A program made the translations under genes and the position numbers. The notes under the pieces are model-generated. The model had not been told where the DNA came from. It ran no database searches and saw nothing but the letters and a program-made list of their open reading frames with translations. Shown one piece after another: positions 35,278 to 46,289 of a stretch of 64,000 nt of DNA. Source of the stretch: Nothopassalora personata (lineage: Eukaryota; Ascomycota; Dothideomycetes; Mycosphaerellales; Mycosphaerellaceae); NCBI GenBank assembly GCA_033816765.1, contig CM066287.1, forward strand, positions 6,572,001 to 6,636,000, written 5' to 3'. Position 1 is the stretch's first letter. Every line of letters begins with the position of its first letter.

Positions 35278-38200
35278 CTAAGAAAGATGGAAAGCGCCCT
35301 GGCCTTCCTTAATGGCCATGTTCAGCTTCTCCCTGAGTACGTCAAGTGAACTGTAGTCCGGCATCTTGAGGTAGTTGACACAAGTCATGACGCTGGGGAG
35401 GTAGTCGTCAGATGTATATGGTGGCTCGCTTGGCTTGCAGACGACGGTGAACATGGGCGTAAGAGCTTTAAAGCCTGCGACATGTCAGCATATGATCAAT
35501 GTAATAGGGTTGTAGCGCAGACTCACCTCCAATCGGCAGCTTCGGGCTACCCGTGATGAATTGCAGGAAGTCACGACGATTCGGTGCTGGCAGCTCAGAC
35601 ATGAACTGCAGCAAGTTGCGGACGCTCTTACTGTCCAAGTTAAAACCGTGGTCTGCCTTGATAGAATCCATCAGAGTCTCCAGTGACCAGTCCTCATCGA
35701 CACGACCAAAGAGCATCACGAGCTCGTCTGGAGTGAAAGCCTTGGTAGCGGAGTATGGGAAGACCTGCGAGAAGCCAGCGCGGAATGCTTCGACCTGCTT
35801 CTCAACACCAGCCCCCAGGGTGAAATCAATGACCTTTTTGACGTACAAGTCAACGTTGTCGATGGTCACGTCAATGGTAGAGCCGTTTGGCAGTAGCTCG
35901 ATGTCGGGATAGCCAGGCAAAGTGAACTCGAGGCCGAGCTCCTCGACCTTGGCATCGTTGATGCGGATTTGTTGGATCTTCTGCAGTTTCTGGACGGCAG
36001 ACAGACGGATGTCCTCATCAACGCGCTGCTTCGCAGTCGCATACTTCTTCAGCATCTTGAGCGACTTGGCAAGATCCTCGTCGACTGTTGCGACGGCGCC
36101 GAGGGATGGTGCCACAGCGGTAGAGTCTCCCACGCGGAAGAAAGTTGGATTGAACGAGACGTCGATGATCCGGGAGTCGAGCATCGAGCGAGCGACAAAT
36201 TTGCCAAGCATCTTGAAGAGGTGTAGAACACGCTGACCGTTCTCGTTGTGCGAAGTCTCCTCACTCATCGGCGCTGGGAACAGACCACGCTTACCAAAGG
36301 CGAATTCGTCGTTCTCGAAAGAGTCATTCTCACGCCAGAGCTTCGTCTTCTTCTTGGAGAACTCCTTTGAGACCGTCGAGTAGAACTCCAAGGTAGGTCC
36401 AAGGCCAGTGCCGACTTCCTCGAAGTATTCTACTTCCAGCATGCTAGAAGAGCTTCCATAGAGTTCCATGACCTTGAGAGCAGACTCTAGAATCCTGCTG
36501 CGAGAGATTCTGACCTTTTGACGCTGCATTCGGCCAAGGAATGGCCGATCGTCGCGGTGGCGGCGAGACGCACTCTCGGATTGACTGCTCTGCCAACGGG
36601 ACATCAGCCGACTATAGCCGAACGATGTTGACTGCAGGAAGAGATGACGTGTCTCGAATGGAAACAAGAACGGATAGAGTCGAGCCAGATCTTCACTCCA
36701 GCTAGGTAGACACTGACTAGCAACAATGAGTGGCTCCTCCAGTTGGCGATTGAGCTTAGCGGTGAGCTTCGTATTGACGAACTGCGACTGTGGCTCAGCA
36801 TTGAGCTTCACAGCACTCTTCGAATCAGGAACGACGTCATCTGGGTTGGCGTTGAGTTCGTGAAGTATGCTCATCAGCCGGAGGATGCTAGAGGTCACTG
36901 GGTGGTTGTCAAGCGATGGTGGTAGGTCAGTGCTGCTGCCAGCCGTAGTCGCAACGGTGGGCGTCGTTCGATCCGCCGGAGGTGGCCCAGCAACACGCTT
37001 GAATGAAATGGCGTGTGTGGCAGACCAAATATTGCGTCCTGAGATCTCGTCACCTTGAGCTTGATTGAAATGACAGGCTCGATAGATGGTGGTCTCGCTG
37101 GAGATTGGCTGACCGTTGACACTGAACTCGATATGCCAGTCTTGTGGAGTTGCCTGGAGTGCTGAAGCATATGACATTCCCGGACGGGAGGACGTTGGTG
37201 TACCTGACAGCATTTCTCGCGCCGCCGCAAGTCTGGCCACAGCCGACATTCTGTCTCTACCGCTCGGTGTTGGAAGTCCTTGAGAGGCCGTAGGTGTGCT
37301 TACGCGTGCGCCATCTTCTGTTCGGGCAGTGACCTTACCAGTGCCCCCAGCTTCGATGTTCACCGCGGAAGGGTCGGCGAGGTCTTGCTCAAGTCCGCCT
37401 TCTTCTAGGTCGTCAACAAGGGCATCTAGATCGGCATCGACATCGTCATCGTCATCCTCCGAAATGTGAGCTTCATCTGCGGCTTCGAGTGCTTCCTGCA
37501 AGTCATCCTTGGCTTGCCCTGCAGCTTCGGATTCGCCTGGTGGATCAGACAACGGCTGACCAGACTGTCCGCGATTGGAGCGACGAAGGGAACGAGAGGC
37601 AGAATCTTCTGGCTTGTTAGCCTCACCTGTAGAAGCATCCGATTTCGATGACTTGGTCCGTGGCGGCTTCGCCGTTGAACGGGTAGGCAAAGAGCTGCCC
37701 AAGGAAGGCAATGGCGGTGGCGGCGCAGATCTGTCTCCACGGCCTGCCATTGCAGCAGCGTATGCTGCCATTGCACTGGAGATGCCGCCCTCGCGGCGTG
37801 CACCTCGAGGACGCTCCGACAGACTGATTCGTGGTCGAAGGTAGTCGTCCAGTGCTTTGAAAGTAGCAATGGCGTGAATAGACACCATGATGCTTCGGTA
37901 CGCTCGCGGAATCCCAGACTCCTCATCAGCCACCAGCTTCAGGCGCAGCTGCTTTGCCAGCATGGAAGCAGCGCTGCCTCTATGACTCTCAAAAGCGTTG
38001 TGGTGAACTGTGATTACCTCAAAATGCTCAGCACGGCTGAGAATCTCCTGCAACTTGTAGATAAGAATGCTGAATGCTGTTGACGGCGACTCTGATGCGC
38101 CGGTGGCAAGGTTGGTGTCGATGGAAGAGCCCATGAAGACGTCCAAAAAGTCTGCTTGTGCGCTCTGCGAGACCTCTTCCTCCTCAGAAGCGAATAGGTC

Positions 38201-41074
38201 GAGAAGTGTTTCAACGATGCCAGATGTGAGAAGCTCGTAGCTCGTAATGCCCTCTAGTGCATCGCCTCGGAAGTATCGGGCCAGCTGTCTATACAAAGAG
38301 ACACCGCCTTGCTTATCTTCCGAATTGTAGCACGACTGTAGCTTGCTGGAGATCGACTTGATATCATCAAGCACCTTTGTAGCCTTGCTTCGCATGTCCT
38401 CACTGCCTTCGTCACCATGTGCCTTCATGAAGCGCTTAGCGCGGAGTGTGATGATGTCTTGCAGATTGGGCATGCGGTGATGTCTCGATGGTGGAAGTTC
38501 TGAGTCATCCGAGTGAACTCTCTGGGCTTCGCGGTCCTCCTCATCGTCGTCGTCGTCATCGTCGTCCTCGTCCTCGTTATCTTCATGTGCCTCGTTGTCA
38601 TCTTGGGCGCCTTCGTCTTCGTCAGTAGCTTCACCAGCGACATCGACTTCGATGGCTTCCTGCTCGACATCCTCTTCGTCGTGGTCGTCATCACCATGCT
38701 GTTCGTCAACCTCAGGTGGTGGCGGCGGGATGATGTCCGTGGCAGGCTTGGATAGATCGTCAGGCGTGGGCTCAGGTGCCATGGGTCGGTCTGCAAGCTT
38801 TGTGATCTCGGCAATGACACCCTCGCGATAGAACTGCGGACGATAGACTGCTTCAAGTCGCTTCAGCAGCAATTCCGCAGCTTGCAGCGCAAAAGTCACT
38901 AGCGAAGGATTCTCTTGCTGCGTCAAGATTCCAGCAAGATGAGATGCGTAGGTGACGCCTTGCAGTGCTTCTTCGAGAATGTCGGTCTCCAGGTTTGACA
39001 GCATCTTCAGCTGAGCTGTCAAAACTTTTTGCCGAACGCTGAGGTTTACCGTACTGGTGTATGCGTGCATGAGTGTGGGAAAGAGGATGACTGCAAAGCG
39101 CTTGACCTCCTCAGTGCACTCCTTGAGGCGTTCCACTCTCTTGTCGTTAGGCGAAGTTTTCGAGCGAGTAGACATCGAGACGGTCTTCGATCCTGTGTAC
39201 CCAGCGTCTTGTAGGTCGTCGAGGAACGTCAGGTTCTCTGGCGATACTGTAGGTAGCAATTCGCAAATAATATTCAATGTCTCGAAAATCTGCTCGCGTG
39301 GAGTGCGGATGATCGATTGCATGATGACATTCTTGTCGATCTTCGCAGCGACACCATCGGTGCCTGCTGGAGGTGAGACACCAGTCAGGATTTGGTAGAG
39401 AGTATCAACAACGTTCATCTTGAAGAGCTCCACGGAGAGTCGTGGGCTGGCACGCGCAGTGATGGAGAGAACACGAAGGAACTGCGTGTGGATGTTTGGT
39501 CCGATCATGTTGGTCGAGCCTGGAAGCAGCAGTCGCAGAATTGCTTGTAGCAGCTCTGGGCTAATCAGCTCTTCAAGCTTGCCTTCATGGTATTTGAAGC
39601 TGTCGATAATTCTAGCCACGCAGAGCGATGCCTGCTCCACCACACGTTGATCGCTGCTCGAAAGTGTGCCAAGAAGGATGGGCATCACATCGCGAACCGT
39701 CGGGAATGAGTCTTCGGGTATGTTGCGGCAGCAATTGGCAGCAGTAGTCACCGCCGTGCGTTGGGTGCCAGTGGCGAAGAAATCCAGGTAGGTCAGGCAG
39801 GCGGTCAGACCTCCCTCCCGCACGATTGATGATGGGAACTCGACTGATATCTTCTCCAGTGTGCTCAAAGCCTGCTCGGCTAGATCGATGTAATGAATCT
39901 CGAGCAGCTTCTGGCAGAGGATGGGCACGGCTCCGCCATACACCACACTCGCAGTTGCTGCAGGTAGGGCTTCCATCATGTTGGCAATACAGCGGCATGC
40001 GAGCAGCATGATCTCCGGGTTCTCCTCGCCAGTAAAGTCATTTGGTTGCATCAGAGTCACAAGCTCCTTGACGTACTGGTCTGGTGCAAAGTGCCCGGCG
40101 AGATTGTCCTCGTTCGAGACTAGAAGTAATTCCGACAGTTCTTGGAGCGCAATAAGCTGCATCGATTGGTCGTCCTTGGCTCGAAGTTGCTCCAGAAGGC
40201 CTCGCAAACGGCTGTTGGTCCCTGACATGATGCCGCTCAATGCTCGTAGACTACTCGACAGACCGTGATGACCAGCGAAGCGTGCCAAGTAGCCAGTAGA
40301 GAACGGATCCTCGCCGCGTTCCATAGCATCAAGCTCATCTTGAATCTGTCTCCGAGAAGGCTCCTCACTGCCTTCTGCTCCGGTATCCGCACGTTGTCGA
40401 GACTGGTCCTCTTCATCGTCTGCGTCTTGCTTAGGCTCCTTGCCCTTCTCGTCAACGTCCTTCATGACCACATCTTGATCCTTTCTCGAGCCCTTCCGAG
40501 ACTTCCTCGTCGGTGCTGCGGAGGTGGATGTGGTGGGATCTGCAGTATGGTTAGCCTTGGCACGTGGTACCTCCGCAGCAGTATGCCGACCTTCTTTGGA
40601 CTTGCGGCGGCTCGACTTCCGCCTCGACGAGTCGCGTGGGGCCTGCTGGGGTGAAGTCTCGGCTGATGTGTTATCGGAAGATGGCCTATCCATGTCAGTC
40701 TTTCGCTCGCGGTCCTTCTGCGACGGGACTGCAGACCCAGCACTTGACATAGCGGCGGGTGCCGCTCTCTTCTTGCCTCTCTTCGGAGCCTCGACTGGTT
40801 CTGGCTGCTCTGGCTCGGCGTCGGGGGTAGTGGGTGCAGCGTTGCTGCCTCGGGGACGCTTAGTCTTGCGTTCTGTCGCTGGTGGTGATGGCTGTGGCGC
40901 AGTCTTGCGCTTGCGTTTGGAGGAGGACGCGGTTGGGGTCGCGGCGGTGGTGGTGGAAGCTGGTGGTGAGCCGGTCGCGGTGGTGGAGGGCGATTGCTGC
41001 TGGTTATTGATGCTGTCGCCGTCGGCGGAGAGCCTCGCAGCAGCGGAGCGGGTTAGACGCTGACTTGGAGGCAT
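35278..41074 (-). CDS. UFD4: HECT E3 ubiquitin ligase Ufd4 (TRIP12-like)
   Basis: E3 ligase of the ubiquitin-fusion-degradation pathway. CDS is complement(join(35278..35474,35527..41074)), 1,914 residues. The N-terminus (1-200) is disordered, Lys/Ser-rich and nuclear-like. Residues about 230-700 are armadillo-type helices (GLSSSLRALSGIMSG, AKDDQSMQLIALQELSELL). An acidic Asp/Glu run follows near 38.55 kb. The HECT domain occupies about the last 400 residues (VEYFEEVGTGLGPTLEFYS, LFPAPMS, FVARSMLDSRI). The unspliced frame ends at 35468, but splicing the 52-nt intron (GTGAGT..GCTGACATGTCGCAG) restores the HECT C-lobe. It contains PSVMTCVNYLKMPDYSS, with the catalytic Cys at residue 1881 (codon 35380-35382), and ends GAFHLS. 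The length fits fungal Ufd4. Confidence 0.96.
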
Positions 41075-42049
41075 CTGTCAATAATGGTCGGAGGGGTGAG
41101 GTGAGTGTGAGGGCGCTGCAGCGGGCACAGCACTCAGGTCAACCTCACTGTTTGCACGCGGCGAGCTGATGCGCGCGGTACTGCAGTGCGGGTGATGTGT
41201 GCCACGGCCTTTGTGTGTTGGAGAAAGGCGGTGGAGTACTGGCAGGCCGCAGCTGGAAGCGATCGTACCTGGCAGAAGATGCAGATGCGGTGGTTGTGGG
41301 CGGAGGGTCGATTCTCAGTCGAGCATGAGATTTGTGCCCGCTATTCATTTCCTCCCATGCGCCCACATTGAACGAGTCATGCGTGGTGTGTGCGTGGGCG
41401 TGGGCGTGGGCGTGGGCGTGGGCGGGTGCGTGAACAGGAGAATTGTGCAAGTGAACAGTGTCGCCCGGCGATCACAACGTTGCGGAGGAGTGTTCAGTCG
41501 GAAGCCAGAGTAGCAGTTGACGGACGGTGATGCCGCCGCTAAGCGGAGATTAAGGTCCGGATCGAGCCGTGAGAGCCTCAGTCACGAACCGGAGATGCTG
41601 CTTGCGAGGCGGATGATTATGACCTTGATGGTTGTCTCGTCTCGCAATGTGCATTCACAGTAGTGGCGGTGGTGGAGAAGGGGTTGGAAATTTGTTAGCA
41701 TATGTAAGAGGAAGCGTGGCCGCGGTGCCTGCCTAGAGACACATTCACTTGCTTGCACGGCCACTGGCGACATGGTGAGGACTGAAGCTTTATCGCGAGG
41801 AGGGAAAAGGGAGGATACTGCATGTTCGCCCTCTCGTACTACGCCTCTGCCATGATATTCAGTTAGAACATAACGCGAACACACGCGTAGCCAGCCTGTA
41901 CGATCAAGATCTTTTCTCGCGGATCCGAAGTCAGCATGGTCCAAAGCACACAATAAAGCGCCCGCCTATATATGCCCGGCCAGTGACGGCACCATTGAGC
42001 TCAAAAGATCATGACCAATCTTGCTTGAGATCCTCCATACCCATTATAC
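41075..42049. other. intergenic region, UFD4 promoter side
   Basis: UFD4 promoter and leader near 41,075-41,200. A TATATATG element lies near 41,970. No gene recognised. Confidence 0.5.
41392..41425. repeat. GTGGGC hexamer microsatellite
   Basis: Five to six consecutive GTGGGC units upstream of UFD4. Confidence 0.9.
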
Positions 42050-42801
42050 CTATGCTGCAGTCGTTCTGTTACTTCCCAACCCTTCAAAGAACCACTTCAA
42101 TCCGCTCACTTTCTCCTTCCTGGGTTTCTCATAAAGTGCATCGAACTGTCGTTGTGCCTCAGATATCCTGACTTTTCTCGAGAACCGCCACACCATGATC
42201 CCAACACCACCCTCCTTTCTGCGAGCTCGTATCTGACGTGCCTTGCGTTCTAGCCAGACTCGTAAGCCTTCTTTGATCTGTTCTCTTTCGACTTTCCGCT
42301 TCCTCTCAACCAGTGCCCCGGCAACGCCGGCACCCCAGACGAAGTCACCAGATGTTCTGTCCACCTTGCAGCATTCTTTCGGGACGATGTTAGTAGAGAC
42401 AAGGGTCGAGAGCTTCGGCCGCCTGGATAGTGATCGATTCAGACGGATGCACACCAGTGACCAGTGCAGTCTCCGTGCTGCAAGGTGGGTTCTTGTCAAG
42501 TAGATTGTCGACGTCGGTGGCTGCAACGAGTGCAGCGCCGGTCGTCGGGGCAGGAGGTAGCCGACGCGGTTGTGAGAGCATCGCAGGCGTTCCACGTGTA
42601 GCGGAGGGTCAAGAGAAAGGGTCCGCAGTCGATGCGACGTCTATTCAAGTCAGCTAAGACTCACGTACAACAGCCTGCTGCACAATCGCCTACTCGTGAA
42701 GCAGATAGCAGGTCGTCCACATCGAGGAAGGAGAGGATGTGCAGTATGAGTTCATCGGGCAGCGCGTAAAGCGTTCGAGGAGCTCGCCCATCCTCCGTCA
42801 T
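42050..42801 (-). CDS. F-box domain protein
   Basis: CDS is complement(join(42050..42640,42694..42801)), 232 residues. Exon 1 encodes MTEDGRAPRTLYALPDEL and the start of an F-box ending LLSASR. The 53-nt phase-0 intron (GTAGGC..TTAGCTGACTTGAATAG) joins to TSHRLRTLSLDPPLHV, completing the box. Downstream, RRPKLSTLVSTNIVPKECC and a Lys/Arg/Glu helix (VERKRKVEREQIKEGL) match a fungal F-box family I recognise by pattern, with an R-P-x-x-x-x-L-V-x-x-x-I-(L/V)-P-x-E-C signature. It is presumably an SCF adaptor; the substrate is unknown. The ATG at 42801 is the first in frame, and the open frame above it has no ATG. Confidence 0.82.
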
Positions 42802-45800
42802 CGCTTGCAGTAGATTGATGCACGCTTCGAGTAGGCGTTGACGGCTTGGACGATAGCACAAGATTGTTGCTCGGTGGTGTGCAGGAACACAGGCGCCGGT
42901 TGATGATCAGGCGCGCGTATCAGGCGCGCGTCAGGTGGGGCCCAGTGATGGCAGTGACCACAAAGAGCCAAGCACGTCCCGTCCTGCGACACCGACTTGC
43001 ACACTGAAACATACACGTCGACTTCATCTTGTGATTGCTCCGTCATGCTTCACATGGCGCCAACGACGTTCTGCTCCGCCATACTGACAACCACATTGCA
43101 GCGAATCGTTCGGCGGCGAGTCGCTCCGTTGTATCAAATTGATCATCATCATCACCTGCAGCTCTTTCAGTTGCCAAACCCTCAGGCTATCCACAAAGTC
43201 AAAGTCAAAAGATACGGCGATTGTGCAAGACAGGAAACGGCGCGAGCCTCTAATCGAACTTGGCAACAGCCCGAGGACGATGTTTCTAGTTTCAGACGTT
43301 AGTAGCTTTGGTACGGTGCTGCGTTGTCATCGCTACCCGGCTCCCTCTGACACCAACACATCAACACAGTACGTACTCACTGCCGGGCCCAGGCGTCGAG
43401 CATTCGGCTCTACCCAGCTGCTCTCATTGGCTCGAGTCAGCTCCAATGGGACGTCCACTTTGCTGCATTTTTAGGCTGGCAGTCGACAGGCATCGCTCAT
43501 CACCTGAATATTCGCTGCTGCAGTCGAGCCCGAACCACTCAGAGAGGTCTACCGACTCAGCGGATCCAGTCACTCACATGACTGATTGGCGGCAACTGAA
43601 ACTGAACCTCATCCGGCTATCCGCCAGGAATTTGCACTCATCCAACTCACTTCAGATTTCCTCTCTCCTCATCCAATGGCAAAATTTCGAAGCTCGAAGC
43701 CTGGGCTTGACACTCCGGCCGCTCTCACGCTCAATGCCGCGGTTTAACTAACACTAGTTACGTTGGCCCTGCAGCGCTTGCTCGCAGAATGCGTCACTGA
43801 GCACTGGCTGTCAGCTCTTCCCTACCACCCTCCTCACTCTGTCTGGGACGCAACGTGAGGTCTAGCTCCAATGGCGTTACAATCGCTGTGTCACGTTGCG
43901 GCTGCGTCAAAGGTAAACAGCATGCCTGTCGGTTCGCCGTTGGCCATGATTCCGTTGGCGCTGATGCGTACCGCGCTCTACGTGCTTCTGCCGGCAGCTT
44001 CTGCCCGCTACATCATTCTACACTCGAATGGCCGTGCATTAAGAGAAAAGCATGGCTGAATGTCCCGCTGGCATGGGTCCCGCCTCAAACTGGTAGGCCG
44101 ATGTGAGGTCACGAGCGCTGGAATCAAAATCAGAGCGCATCTGAGCGATTCAAATCACACGGAAAATGCTGAACCAGGCCCGTGCTAATAACTCGCCTTC
44201 CAGAGCCCGTGAATAGCCTTTCTATCGATCCACCACACTCAGTCTGCCACGTTGCAAGAGCGGAGGCGGCCAGGGCAGATCTGGCGTAGTCTCACCGCGA
44301 AGCCCGCCGTCCATTCCCTGATCTGATAAGACCAGGCCTACAACTTTGACTCAAGCCCAGCCGGGTCATTGAGTGACAGATGCGCCGGAGATGCGAATGG
44401 GTGGCCTCCATGCCATTGAAAGAGCCAGTCAGGCATCGAGAAGCATGATGCTGTCAGCTGAGGATGCACCATGGCTCTACTACTCATGCCACTTGCATGT
44501 AAACGCGTAACGGCACCAATGAGACTCGACAGAGCTACCCATGATCACTGTCAATCCCCTCATGCAGCACGGCAAGATAAGGTGACTGATTATCAATGTC
44601 TGGGGTCCGCTCAACAAGATTGGCATGAGGCGAACCGATGTGGCAGACGGCTCAACATCATGGGCAAACATATACCTAGACTGTGCAGGTACCAGACTGC
44701 GCTCCCATCGGCAACGATCGCGATCAACGGGCACCGATGCGCCTCTGCTCGAGCACGTTTGCTGTGGTAGCCGACTCTGCATGAGCATCCTGGCGAAGCG
44801 GCTTTGATTGGCAAGGAAGAATGGTCCCTTGGTGCTGTCGTTTTGGCCTCAGGCTTGCCATATGGACAGGCGTTCTTGTCCACGAGCAATGTAGGCCGTC
44901 ATTGGAGCGAGGACTCTTTGGTCAGGGGTAATATGGCATTGTCTCTGTTTAAACTTTGCACCCAATGGCCACAGAGGGAATATGAGGTGTTGGGCTATCA
45001 GCACGTGACCTCGACTTCATTCACCTGGCTTCAGGCATTGTGCAACCATACCGCCCTGAAAACACCACCACGGAGCGCCAACTCAACCCAAGTGGAGACA
45101 ATGGACAAAAGACACATGAGGGCTATACCACCTGGTTAACATCAACAGGTCAACAGCATGCCACGCACTTCATGATCCACGCAAAGGCAATAATGCCCGC
45201 ATGCTCGGGAGCGGCGGCGACGCCTACGTCCCATTACAGCTTCCATTCTCAGCGATCTAGCCTCGACCGGCGCTGCCCCGAGTGCCCCGAGGGACGTCGT
45301 TGGCTCGATCGATTGCATTCACTCCAACCGAGCAACATGGTGGGAGGAAGGGTCAAGAAGCTATGGCATGGTGGTGCATCAACGTCGCGAGCATGCGAGG
45401 AGTCTGGGCACTGCAATAGAAAGCATAAATGGCGGCTCGATGGCAACGTGAAGTCTGGCAGAAGCACCACAAGCATCTCCCAGCCATCTTCTTGCACATC
45501 CTCCTCTTTTGCGAAGTCTCTGCCACGCACAGTCCTCGGGGTATGTTGCCCAAGCTCCCATACTTTGCCCTCATGGAGAGGCATTGGCCCAACAGAACAC
45601 TTCCTCTTCTGCCATTGCTCCAAGCCATGGCCATCAAGCCCCTACCACCATCCCACATCATCATCGACAACACATCTCGCCCCAATGTTGCCCAAAACTA
45701 ACCCAAGCCAGCATCAACATCAACAAATACCTCCTGCACGGACATCATAACGTACCACAACACCTAAAATAAATCAGGTATAGCTCCAGACACATTCAAC

Positions 45801-45920
45801 ATCTGCCGACATGCACAGGCACAACAGTACTGACCACGCGGCACAGCAAAACAATCCCAGCTCAACCGGGCCCGGCCACCACCCTTTCCCAAACCAGCAA
45901 CCCGCAAGACAAACATCACC
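42802..45920. other. 3.1-kb gene-poor region
   Basis: Open frames on both strands are overlapping and of random composition, and none shows a recognisable domain or a plausible splice partner. The last 200 bases are C/A-rich and act as leader of the 45921 gene. A CACGTGA core lies at about 45002. Confidence 0.5.
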
Positions 45921-46289
45921 ATGTGCTACTACGACAACTACATCTTCTCCTGCCGCGACTGGAAATGGGGCAACTTTCGCCAACACTGCAACCGCGAATA
46001 CCGCACAGGCGAAACCTGCGGAATGAAGATGATTTTCGCCACGCACCAGCTCCCAGACAAATGTCCCTTCTGCGAGAAAATCGAGAAGAAGATTCGTCGC
46101 CGCGACAAGGCCATTTCTGACTACAAGCGCTGGGCCCAGGAGCCGGGTAAGTACAAGGCGAGTATGGAGAAGGCGAGGGAAGATGTGAAGGCGTTGGAGG
46201 GGGAGATTCAGAAATTGCAGGCTGAGAAGGATGCGAGGTATTTGGCGGTGGGGAACTCGAGGAGAGCGCAGACGAGTCTGGCTGTTTAA
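45921..46289 (+). CDS. small conserved fungal Cys-rich protein, possible zinc binding
   Basis: 122 residues, start MCYYDNYIFSCRDWKW in a strong CACC-ATG context. Conserved Cys/His positions (C2, C11, C23, C33, C49, C52, with H22) lie in the first 55 residues and include a CPFC pair, suggesting a small zinc-binding fold. A Lys/Glu-rich coiled coil follows (about 55-105). I recognise the pattern (CxDWxWGNFRxHCNxEYRTGETCG) from dothideomycete genomes, without known function. Confidence 0.82.
   Translation: MCYYDNYIFSCRDWKWGNFRQHCNREYRTGETCGMKMIFATHQLPDKCPFCEKIEKKIRRRDKAISDYKRWAQEPGKYKASMEKAREDVKALEGEIQKLQAEKDARYLAVGNSRRAQTSLAV

Noticed and set aside
45040..45750. 236-codon plus-strand frame
   Set aside because: Random-looking composition, no domain, no codon bias, and overlapped by frames of similar size on the other strand.
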